From contig OY829383.1 in assembly GCA_963691835.1 (NCBI GenBank), forward strand, positions 2,170,001 through 2,234,000: 64,000 nt of DNA. The letters run 5' to 3'. Shown here in pieces: positions 32,862 to 40,474 of this stretch. Origin of the DNA: G963691835 sp963691835. Lineage in GTDB: Bacteria > Pseudomonadota > Alphaproteobacteria > Thalassobaculales > Thalassobaculaceae. The translations under genes were made by a program, and so were the position numbers. Position 1 is the stretch's first letter. Every line of letters starts with the position of its first letter. A model generated the notes under the pieces. That model ran no database searches, was not told the origin of the DNA, and was given only the letters and a program-made list of their open reading frames with translations.

Positions 32862-33811
32862 CAGGAGATCCGGGGGCGGCGGGCCTGCTCCACCTCTAGA
32901 TCCATGGCCCGGAACCGGTCGACCATCACCGACAAAGGCTCTTCGGCCACCGCCATGTGAAACGCGTTGGCATGGATCACGCCCCTTGGATCCCCTCCGT
33001 CACCGCCGGGCCCAGTAGTGGTGGGGGTGGCGCTGGAGGTGGCATTGGCGGTGACAATCACGCAGTGGCCGGGCATGTAGAGCACGTCGCCCGGCTCCGC
33101 CGCATCCACGCCGCCCGCGACCGGGTCGCCCATGGTCCGGGATTGCATGTCCGAGTCCCGCTGGGCGGAGAGACCGGCGCGGGCCAGTGCCAACTGGATC
33201 AGCGCGGAGCAGTCTAGGCCCAGGGTCGAGCGGCCGCCCCAGAGATAGGGGGCGCCCAGAAACCGCCGGGCGGTGGCGATGATGTCCGCCTCCAGCCCCT
33301 CACCCAATTTCGTCAGGTGAACGCTGGGAACCCAGCCGCTTCCCTGGGCCGTTTCGATTTCGGAATATTTTCCGTCCCCGCTTTCCGACAGCACCCGCAC
33401 CCGGCTGGTGAGGTGGAGAAGGGGCGGGGCTGGGCGCTTAAGGTCCGGTGCGGGGAAAACCGGCGTGCGCAGCGCTGTGACCTCATGGGTCGGGCGGCCG
33501 AAGGGGCGGGCCAACCCCTCTTCCCGGACATAGCCCATATAGCCGTCGACCTGTCCCATGACCCAGGCCCAGCCGCGCGCCCGCTCATAGACCAGCACAT
33601 CCTCGCCGAACAGGAACTCGGTGGCCTGCCGGGCTTTGGGGTCGGGGCTCTCCTTGACGGTGAGCTGGGGGACGGCAACCGTCGCCTCCGCGCCTGCGAC
33701 GAATGCCGCCGCCTCGACCTTTCCTTCCAGCCAGTCGGCGGCCAGGTCCGGCCGGGCCGGGTGGAGGCGCGGATCAAGACCCGGTTTGAAACCCGGGGGC
33801 CCCTCGGTCAC
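32861..33811 (-). CDS. NlpC/P60 (C40) cell-wall peptidase with SH3-like domains
   Basis: A 316 aa murein endopeptidase-like protein. The first half holds SH3b-like repeats (EDVLVYERARGWAWVMGQVDGYMGYV and a second set near VRVLSESGDGKYSEIET, in parts). The C-terminal NlpC/P60 domain begins with RFLGAPYLWGGRSTLGLDCSALIQLALARAG, where the Cys in LDCSALIQ is the nucleophile, and ends with PGDVLYMPGHCVIVTAN, which provides the His. No signal peptide is evident, which is usual for the dipeptidyl-peptidase VI type that trims recycled cell-wall peptides in the cytoplasm. The start overlaps the VWA gene stop by 4 nt. Confidence 0.9.
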   Translation of the reverse strand: MTEGPPGFKPGLDPRLHPARPDLAADWLEGKVEAAAFVAGAEATVAVPQLTVKESPDPKARQATEFLFGEDVLVYERARGWAWVMGQVDGYMGYVREEGLARPFGRPTHEVTALRTPVFPAPDLKRPAPPLLHLTSRVRVLSESGDGKYSEIETAQGSGWVPSVHLTKLGEGLEADIIATARRFLGAPYLWGGRSTLGLDCSALIQLALARAGLSAQRDSDMQSRTMGDPVAGGVDAAEPGDVLYMPGHCVIVTANATSSATPTTTGPGGDGGDPRGVIHANAFHMAVAEEPLSVMVDRFRAMDLEVEQARRPRIS

Positions 33812-34986
33812 CCCTTCAGTTCCTTGATCGCCCGGTCGAGGCCGTCCAGCGTCAGCGGGAACATCCGGCCTCCGGTCAGTTCATCGATCATCGAGATCGA
33901 GCGGGTGTAGCGCCAATATTTCTCCGGCGTGGGGTTGAGCCAGACCGAGCGGGTGAAATGCCGCGTGATCCGGTCGATCCAGACGGCGCCCGCCTCGGGG
34001 TTCATATGCTCCACGCTGCCGCCGGGATGGGTGATCTCGTAGGGGCTCATGGACGCGTCGCCGACGAACACCGCCTTGTAGTTCCGCCCGAAGGTATGCA
34101 GCACCTCCCATGTGGGCAGCTTCTCGATGTGACGGCGTCGGTTGTCGCGCCACACGCCCTCATACGGGCAGTTGTGGAAGTAGAAGTATTCCAGGTGCTT
34201 GAACTCTGACCGGGCGGCGGAGAACAGCTCCTCGCAGACCCGGATGAAGGGGTCCATGGAGCCGCCCACATCCAGGAACAGCAGCACGTTCACGGCGTTG
34301 TGCCGCTCCGGCACCATCTTGAGGTCGAGCCAGCCGCCGTTGTTCGCGGTGGATTTGATGGTGTCGGGCATGTCGAGCTCGGTCGCCGCCCCCGTCCGGG
34401 CGAACTGGCGGAGCTTCCTGAGGGCGACCTTGATGTTCCGGGTGCCGAGCTCGACCGTATCGTCCAGGTTCTTGAACTCGCGCTTGTCCCAGACCTTGAC
34501 CGCCCGATTGTTGCGGTTCTCATCCTGGCCGATGCGCACCCCCTCGGGGTTGTAGCCGTAGGCGCCGTAGGGGGAGCGGCCCGCGGTGCCGATCCACTTG
34601 TTCCCGCCCTGATGCCGGCCCTTCTGCTCTTCCAGCCGCTCCTTCAGGGTTTCCATCAGCTTGTCCCAGCCGCCCATGGCCTCCACCTCGGCCATCTCCT
34701 CGGGCGTCAGGTTCAGCTCCGCCATCTTGGCGAGCCACTCGGCCGGCAACTCCTTGCCGAACAGGTCGTCCAGCAACTCCAGCCCCTGGAAGACATAACC
34801 AAAGACCTGATCGAAGCGGTCGATGTGCCGCTCATCCTTCACGAGTGCGGAGCGGGAGAGATAGTAGAAATCATCCACCGACCAGCCGGCCGCACCCGCC
34901 TTCACGGCGTCGAGCAGCAGGAGATACTCCTTCAGCGAGACCGGCACATCCGCCCGGCGGAGATCGTAGAAAAACCGCGTGAACAT
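33808..34986 (-). CDS. VWA-domain protein (CoxE-like)
   Basis: A 392 aa protein of the CoxE/VWA family, usually a partner of MoxR-type AAA ATPases in metallocluster assembly. The N-terminal FTRFFYDLRRADVPVSLKEYLLLL is the family opening. The C-terminal VWA domain has VLLFLDVGGSMDPFIRV, a MIDAS motif reading DVGGS instead of DxSxS, then EYFYFHNCPYEGVW and KAVFVGDASMSPYEI with a later metal Asp. About 110 charged residues between the parts (GRHQGGNKWIG) link them. No MoxR ATPase gene is adjacent. It overlaps the NlpC/P60 gene by 4 nt. Confidence 0.87.
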   Translation of the reverse strand: MFTRFFYDLRRADVPVSLKEYLLLLDAVKAGAAGWSVDDFYYLSRSALVKDERHIDRFDQVFGYVFQGLELLDDLFGKELPAEWLAKMAELNLTPEEMAEVEAMGGWDKLMETLKERLEEQKGRHQGGNKWIGTAGRSPYGAYGYNPEGVRIGQDENRNNRAVKVWDKREFKNLDDTVELGTRNIKVALRKLRQFARTGAATELDMPDTIKSTANNGGWLDLKMVPERHNAVNVLLFLDVGGSMDPFIRVCEELFSAARSEFKHLEYFYFHNCPYEGVWRDNRRRHIEKLPTWEVLHTFGRNYKAVFVGDASMSPYEITHPGGSVEHMNPEAGAVWIDRITRHFTRSVWLNPTPEKYWRYTRSISMIDELTGGRMFPLTLDGLDRAIKELKG

Positions 34987-35045
34987 GGCTCGTGTTGTGT
35001 CACCCGGTGCTGGAGCGGGTCAAGGGCGGATGGGCGGCTTGGGCG

Positions 35046-35912
35046 TTAGCTGACCAGAGAAAGCTTCGTGATCGTCTCAGGCGCCAACTCTGCGAGGAAG
35101 ACGGAGCCGTCCGGGGCGACCGCCATGCCGTGGGCGCCGTTGTTCGCCGCACGGGCGCGGCCGATCTGGGTACCCTCGGCGTCCAGCGCGTGGATGCGGG
35201 GCACCTGATCGGAGACGAGGACAACGCCCCGGTCGTCGACGACCACATCCATGGGGTTGTACATCCCCTCCCACACCGCGATCGGCCCGCCGTCCCGGTC
35301 GAAGACCTGAACGCGGCCATTCTCCCGGTCCGCGACCAGGACCCGGTCCTTATGGTCCATGGCGATGGCGTGGGGGGTGGAGAAGGCGCCCGGCGCGGTC
35401 CCCAGCACCCCCCAGGAGGCGATGTGCTTGCCGTCCGCCGTGAACCGGTGGACCCGGGCATTGCCGTAGCCATCGGAGACATAGATCTCCCCATCCTCAG
35501 CGACGGTGACGTCGGTCGGGCTGTTGAACGGTGCCTCAAAGGCGGGCTCATTCCGTTTTCCCAGGGAGAAGTGAACTTGGCCATCCAGGTCGGTGCAGAC
35601 GATCTCATGGGCGTCGCGGTCGACGATCAGGAGGCGTTCTGAGCCATCGGGCCGCCGGTCGAGGTGAATGCCATGACCGTCGACGATCCGCCCTTCCAGC
35701 AGGCCGCCAGAGAACGCCCCGTCCGGGCCGAAGACGAGCACCGGCGGGTCCGAGCGCTGAAGGACGAAAACCCGGCCGTCGGACGCGACGGCGACCTGGC
35801 TCAACCGGCCGAAACTCATGCCGTCCGGCAGGCGCGCCCAATGCCGCTCAATCCGGTAGCGGCGATCTCCGAGGGCGGCGATCAGGCCCTCGTTAGCGGT
35901 CACGGTGCTCAT
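35046..35912 (-). CDS. NHL-repeat beta-propeller protein
   Basis: The 288 aa protein consists of six or so NHL/SMP-30-like blades. Repeating units include RLSQVAVASDGRVFVLQRSD, PTDVTVAEDGEIYVSDGYGN, PHAIAMDHKDRVLVADRENGR and PMDVVVDDRGVVLVSDQ, each ending in the V-D-R/Q-x-N turn. Peptidyl-alpha-hydroxyglycine lyases and lactonase-like proteins share the fold; no catalytic residues can be chosen. No signal peptide is seen. ATG 35912, ten codons inside the longer open frame, has GGAGG nine bases upstream and overlaps the upstream dehydrogenase gene by 20 nt. Confidence 0.82.
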   Translation of the reverse strand: MSTVTANEGLIAALGDRRYRIERHWARLPDGMSFGRLSQVAVASDGRVFVLQRSDPPVLVFGPDGAFSGGLLEGRIVDGHGIHLDRRPDGSERLLIVDRDAHEIVCTDLDGQVHFSLGKRNEPAFEAPFNSPTDVTVAEDGEIYVSDGYGNARVHRFTADGKHIASWGVLGTAPGAFSTPHAIAMDHKDRVLVADRENGRVQVFDRDGGPIAVWEGMYNPMDVVVDDRGVVLVSDQVPRIHALDAEGTQIGRARAANNGAHGMAVAPDGSVFLAELAPETITKLSLVS

Positions 35913-36795
35913 CGGCGAGCGCCTCCATGGCTTTGATGACAATGGCCCAGTAGTTCTCCCCCAGGCCCATGTCGATGGCCTTGCGGAGACGTTTGGAAAT
36001 CAGCTCGGCCCCCTCGGCCGGGACACCCCCATCCTCCGCCAGCATCAGCGCGTAGGAGAGATCCTTGAGCGCGTACCGGGTCGGGAAGCGGCCCTCCGGG
36101 AAGTCCTCCGGGATCATGGCCTCCAGGCCCTGTTGACGGGCGACGAAGCTGTCGGCGGAGCCCTTGGTGAAGATCTCCAGCAGGAGCTTGCCGTCCATGC
36201 CGTTCCGGCGCGCGATCGTCAGCGCCTCGATGATCGCGTTGCCGGTCTGGAACAGGACCATGTTGTTGAGAATCTTGGCGATCTGCCCACAGCCGCTCTC
36301 CCCGCAATGGGTGACCTCCGGTCCCATGCACAGCATCACGTCCCGGACGGCCGCGAAGGTGTCTTCCGGCCCGCCGATCATGATCGACAGATTGCCGTCG
36401 ATCGCGGCCTTTTGCGTGCGCGCCACCGGGGCGTCGAGGAAAACAGCCCCTTTTTCCACGTAGCGCGGACCCAGCGCGCGGGTGGTGCCGACGGGCGTTG
36501 TCGACATGTCCGCCACGATCCAGTCCGGCCGGGCTGCGGGCAGCAGCGTTTCCTCGGAGACCGCCTCGACCTCCGGTCCGCCGGGAAGCGACAGCAGGAC
36601 AAGGTCTGCGTCTTTGGCCAGCGCCGACAGGCTCGTCGCCATCTCAACCCCGTGTTGGCTTAGACGGGCCAGGGGGGCTGGATTTGTATCGTAGGCGATG
36701 ACACGCTTGCCGCTCTTGGTGGCCACGTGGCGGCACATGTGCTCGCCCATGGCGCCCACGCCGACAAAGCCGACGGTCTTGATTTCGGCGGTCAT
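35893..36795 (-). CDS. Beta-hydroxyacid dehydrogenase (3-hydroxyisobutyrate dehydrogenase family)
   Basis: A 300 aa NAD(P)-dependent dehydrogenase. TVGFVGVGAMGEHMCRHVA (residues 7-25) is the Rossmann motif. VFLDAPVARTQKAAIDGNLSIMIGG is the substrate-binding segment, with ART in place of the common SGG. GCGQIAKILNNMVLFQTGNAI contains the catalytic Lys (K-x-x-N-N), and YALKDLSYALMLAEDGG the conserved KD. Substrates in this family are short 3-hydroxy acids such as 3-hydroxyisobutyrate, tartronate semialdehyde or related compounds. It overlaps the NHL gene by 20 nt. Confidence 0.9.
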   Translation of the reverse strand: MTAEIKTVGFVGVGAMGEHMCRHVATKSGKRVIAYDTNPAPLARLSQHGVEMATSLSALAKDADLVLLSLPGGPEVEAVSEETLLPAARPDWIVADMSTTPVGTTRALGPRYVEKGAVFLDAPVARTQKAAIDGNLSIMIGGPEDTFAAVRDVMLCMGPEVTHCGESGCGQIAKILNNMVLFQTGNAIIEALTIARRNGMDGKLLLEIFTKGSADSFVARQQGLEAMIPEDFPEGRFPTRYALKDLSYALMLAEDGGVPAEGAELISKRLRKAIDMGLGENYWAIVIKAMEALADEHRDR

Positions 36796-36938
36796 GGATT
36801 ACCCTCCCGGCGTTGAGACGAATGTCCTGCGGTTGGTTCCGGCATTCAATCGAGCCCTGCCGCCCTCCGTCAAGCGCCCGGCGGGCACAACCGCAGGACC
36901 ACTGGAGAATCGGTGAGACAGCGCGTTTCGGACGATGC

Positions 36939-37118
36939 CTAGCGGGCGGGACGCGCCGCTTCGAAATGCCGGACAGCGGATTCGAACTTGTCACGGCAGC
37001 CGGTGTTGCAGAACCCGACGACGTTCCCCTGCCACATCGTCAGAGACTCTGCGTCCACCGGCTTCCCGGACCAGGGGCAGGTCTCGTTGATGCAGTTCTC
37101 CAGCTTCAGTTCCGCCAC
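36939..37118 (-). CDS. Small Cys-rich metal-finger protein (YHS/TRASH-like)
   Basis: A 59 aa protein with ENCINETCPWSGKPVDAES and GNVVGFCNTGCRDKFE. The CPxSGKPV and VGFCNxGCRDKF motifs are those of small YHS/TRASH-type metal-binding domains, with four to five Cys as likely ligands. GTG 37118 is the start because GGGAGGG sits directly upstream. The frame remains open another 70 codons, but that part is unlike any protein. It lies alone between the hydroxyacid dehydrogenase and the KAP NTPase. Metal sensing or carriage is a guess. Confidence 0.75.
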   Translation of the reverse strand: MAELKLENCINETCPWSGKPVDAESLTMWQGNVVGFCNTGCRDKFESAVRHFEAARPAR

Positions 37119-37171
37119 GGCACCCTCCCTTTCGGCTGACGCCGGTATCAGAGCATGTGCCGGTGCCGACG

Positions 37172-40100
37172 TCACGCCCGACGGAAGGCGTAGGGTGCGA
37201 CCAGCGGATGATCGCCGTGGAGCGTCAACCCCCGATGAAGGGATGGGACATCGCCGAGGGTTCTCTTGAGGGCGCTCTCGAACGCCGCGATGCCGGGCGT
37301 CACTCTCAGCGCGAGACTGTGGAGGCAATCGCGCTTTTCCTTACCCACATTGTTGAACCAAGCCTGTGCAGGCCCGAGATCATCGTTCTTTGTCGCCCGG
37401 CTGAGCCATTGGGACAGGGACACATCCTCCGACTGGGGGTCGTTCGGAGAGAGTTCGTTCGTGAACTGGATCAGGATCTGCACCTCGTCCTTGCTGAGAG
37501 CGGAGTCGACGGCCAGTTTCAGCATGACGGCCGGAAAGACCGCCTGGAGCGAGGCTGTCTTTGCCGCCGCTGCTTCGGCCTCCGCGAGACCGGCTTTGAC
37601 CGGCAGCCCGCCGAGAAACCCGCTTATCTGATCGGAGGGCCAGCGGGAGCGGATGAGGCGGTAGAGGTTCACGACCCGTTTGGTCGCCCTGGGAGAGTCA
37701 CCAATCAGCCCGCCGAGACCTTCAAGACAGTCCCGCTCGAAATCGTGGAGGGTGATGCGCTCGAGAACCCGTTTGCCCATCTCTTGGCCGAAGAGGGCGT
37801 TCAGCGGGCCGTCGTAGGGTCGGAGTTCCGTTAGGAGGTCCCCCGGCGACCCCCCGGCACCTTGACGATTGTCTTGGGCTCTCCCGCCGTTGCCGCCGCC
37901 ATCGCCGCCGCCCCCGCCACTGTTCGATCCTCCGCCCCCCGCTGTGCCGGGCGACACGGTCACAGACGGAACAAGGTTCTGGACAAGCCGGCCGAACCCG
38001 TTCGCCTGTCCCGGAGCCGTCGGTGTGTTCGGGGGCATCAGGTGATAGGGGATCTGGAAGATCTTCTCGAGATAGTTCCAAACCGAGAAGCCATGATCCT
38101 CCTTGGCAAACTGGTCCTGGTAGTATTTCTCGAGCGCCCCCTCCAGCCATCGCGCGTCGACACCGACCACGACGACGAATAGCGGATAGGCCAGCAAAAG
38201 GTGCACAGCCTCAAGCACTTGGACGACCGTTTTGGGTGGACAACGATCCAGGTCGTCGATGTAGAGGACGATGCGGTCGATGCTGGGGAAGTGTTTTGCC
38301 GGATCGGGCTCGGTGGTGTTTCCTTCTCCCCCCTTCGGCGTTGCCCGCGCTCTGGACGCCGTGTCCGTCATCAGGCGAGACATCCGGTGGAAATCCCGGC
38401 TCATCAGCGAGACCAGCCCGAGATGACGTCGATAATCCTGGGCGTCGGCGCGGGCCTCGATGTAGTGGGTCAGAAGCTCCTCCGGACGCTCCCCCTTCTT
38501 CAACGCCTCGAGATGCACTCTCCGTTTGATCGCGGCGTCGCGTGCAATGCGGGTATTGTCCCGCTCCGTCTCCAGATCCGCCAACTCCGCCCGCAGGGTC
38601 GCGGCCCGTTTCTCCGCCTCTTTCAAGGCGTCCTTCCGCTCCTGCTCAAGCTGATTGAACCGGGAGCGGAGCGGGGCAAGGCGCGCTTCGAACCACTTGA
38701 TGTTCGTGATCAGAACTGTGGCAGTCGCCGAAACGGTGGCGAGCAGGCCCTTTACGTCTTCGATTGCGGTCTTGAACGGACCATCCCCGGCCAGAAGTGT
38801 CTCCAGACCCGCCCCGCCGAAATAGACAGCGATGAGAATGGCAAGAGCGGCCCCCACGGAAAGCAGGCTTTCCTTCGGGTTGGACCAAAGCGATCGCAAG
38901 AAATGTGTGATCCACCCGGCCGTCCCCTGGCTCTCTTCATAGAGCGCAAATGCCCGGTCCTTGAGGTCCTGGCCCTGTTCAAGCCCGAGCTTCTTCAGCG
39001 TGTCGTGGGCCAAACTGTTCGCCGCCGCACTCAGCACGCCGGCAAGCGCGTCCGCTGCGATCCTGTCGATGGCGATCTCTTTGTTGACGATCTCCTGCTC
39101 GACCTCGGCCAGATGCTTCGATTCCTTACTTTCGGTCTCCCGGATCTCCTTCTCCCGTTGTCGTGCCGACTCCTCCGCCTCCCGCACGCTGTCGAGTTCA
39201 TGGACGAGGTTTGTGAGCTGAAGCTCGGTCAGCCAGTCCGTGTCCGCGCCGCGCTGAGCCCGCGCCTGCCGGGCAAGTTCTTCGAAAATGTGGGTCCCGA
39301 TGCTGGCCCACAGGTTGCCGTCCGCGTAGTGCCAGGCGTTGAACCAGATATGCACCACGTTCTCGACGAAGACCGGCTCCGACGCCGTTTCGAGCTCCGG
39401 GGCGATGTCGTGGGTGGTCCGGTCGATCGCCGCTTCGATCATCGACATGAACGTCGATTTCCCCGCACCCCAGTTCCCGAACAGTCCCACCGCCAAGGGC
39501 AGCGGCGCCTCCCGCTGGCAGATCAGAGCGGCGATCGCCTCCGCGTCCGGCGCCCGGCCGAGCGGGTCATTGTCCAACAACGTCCGCTTTGCCAGGCGGG
39601 AGGCGAAAGTGGACCGGACGTCATCCGCGTCGACCGACGGAAAGGGTAGGGGTTCTGCGCCGTTCTCCGAGTATCGGTTCCCCTCCGTGAGATTGCGCCG
39701 GACGCTCCCGATCGTCTGATAGAGCACCTTCGACGGTTCTATGGCCTGGGGCAGCCCGATGAAGTCGTTCTTGATGACCCTTCGCAGGACCGTAACGGCG
39801 TCGTGATCCGCAACCCGGCTCAGGAATCGTTGAATGGCGGCGTCTTTCGTCCCGGATCGCGAAAGTGCAAAGATCTGAGCGGCATGTGGCGAGATTGCCA
39901 GGAAGAAAAGGATGAAAAGCAGTCTGGAAACACGATTGGAGCGGAGATCGATGTTGTCGCCGATCTGAGCAAGGATGAATGAAACTCCTCGATCCAGAAC
40001 AACATTGTGCTCTGATGGTGCTCCCTGGTCCGCATCCGCTTCAGAAAGTGAATTGGTGATCGCGGTTTGGCGTTCCTTGACCGCTCCGAACACCGCATCC

Positions 40101-40417
40101 AAAGAGGCCTGTCCGACGCTCTCTCTGATGTCGTTTAGTATTCTGCTGTAGTCCGGCGGCAGAACGGCCGCTTGAAAGCCGATTGCCCGGCAAACGTGCC
40201 GATCGCGGACCAGATATTCGCCGCCTTCGCTTGGCACGTTGGATAGCCGTGCCGCGTCTATAAAGAGCATGAGCAGCGCGTCGTCGACGGACGGCTTTCC
40301 ATCCTCTTTTAAGGCAAGTTTCGCCAAATCCGATAGGCGGATTCGTTCTGACGCCGTTGCCTTGAAGGGATTGATGTTGCGAAGAAGATTAACCTCTTCA
40401 TTTCTCTTTTTGGCCAT
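37172..40417 (-). CDS. KAP-family P-loop NTPase, large membrane-associated
   Basis: A 1081 aa STAND-like KAP NTPase. Residues 1-290 are an unrecognised N-terminal domain with a hydrophobic stretch at about 165-182. The Walker A motif GNWGAGKST is at 314-322, VVHIWFNAWHY at about 354-364 is a KAP hallmark, and Walker B is IVLYIDDLDRCPPKT at 716-730. Between the two motifs lie a charged coiled coil (405-450), a membrane hairpin (about 517-542 and 555-575) and another coiled coil (583-640). A Gly/Ser-rich linker (827-857) separates the C-terminal helical part. The intramembrane insertion inside the NTPase is typical of KAP. The gene stands alone. KAP proteins are often linked to defence or membrane-complex assembly, but no partner is present. 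Confidence 0.88.
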   Translation of the reverse strand: MAKKRNEEVNLLRNINPFKATASERIRLSDLAKLALKEDGKPSVDDALLMLFIDAARLSNVPSEGGEYLVRDRHVCRAIGFQAAVLPPDYSRILNDIRESVGQASLDAVFGAVKERQTAITNSLSEADADQGAPSEHNVVLDRGVSFILAQIGDNIDLRSNRVSRLLFILFFLAISPHAAQIFALSRSGTKDAAIQRFLSRVADHDAVTVLRRVIKNDFIGLPQAIEPSKVLYQTIGSVRRNLTEGNRYSENGAEPLPFPSVDADDVRSTFASRLAKRTLLDNDPLGRAPDAEAIAALICQREAPLPLAVGLFGNWGAGKSTFMSMIEAAIDRTTHDIAPELETASEPVFVENVVHIWFNAWHYADGNLWASIGTHIFEELARQARAQRGADTDWLTELQLTNLVHELDSVREAEESARQREKEIRETESKESKHLAEVEQEIVNKEIAIDRIAADALAGVLSAAANSLAHDTLKKLGLEQGQDLKDRAFALYEESQGTAGWITHFLRSLWSNPKESLLSVGAALAILIAVYFGGAGLETLLAGDGPFKTAIEDVKGLLATVSATATVLITNIKWFEARLAPLRSRFNQLEQERKDALKEAEKRAATLRAELADLETERDNTRIARDAAIKRRVHLEALKKGERPEELLTHYIEARADAQDYRRHLGLVSLMSRDFHRMSRLMTDTASRARATPKGGEGNTTEPDPAKHFPSIDRIVLYIDDLDRCPPKTVVQVLEAVHLLLAYPLFVVVVGVDARWLEGALEKYYQDQFAKEDHGFSVWNYLEKIFQIPYHLMPPNTPTAPGQANGFGRLVQNLVPSVTVSPGTAGGGGSNSGGGGGDGGGNGGRAQDNRQGAGGSPGDLLTELRPYDGPLNALFGQEMGKRVLERITLHDFERDCLEGLGGLIGDSPRATKRVVNLYRLIRSRWPSDQISGFLGGLPVKAGLAEAEAAAAKTASLQAVFPAVMLKLAVDSALSKDEVQILIQFTNELSPNDPQSEDVSLSQWLSRATKNDDLGPAQAWFNNVGKEKRDCLHSLALRVTPGIAAFESALKRTLGDVPSLHRGLTLHGDHPLVAPYAFRRA

Positions 40418-40474
40418 TTTTTATCCGCCTGGTTCTCCGGGTGATTTGTCCATAGGCGCCCCCGAATCCCCATT

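Noticed and set aside
38201..39649. A 482-codon plus-strand frame
   Set aside because: Antisense to the KAP NTPase, whose Walker A and B motifs fix the true strand.
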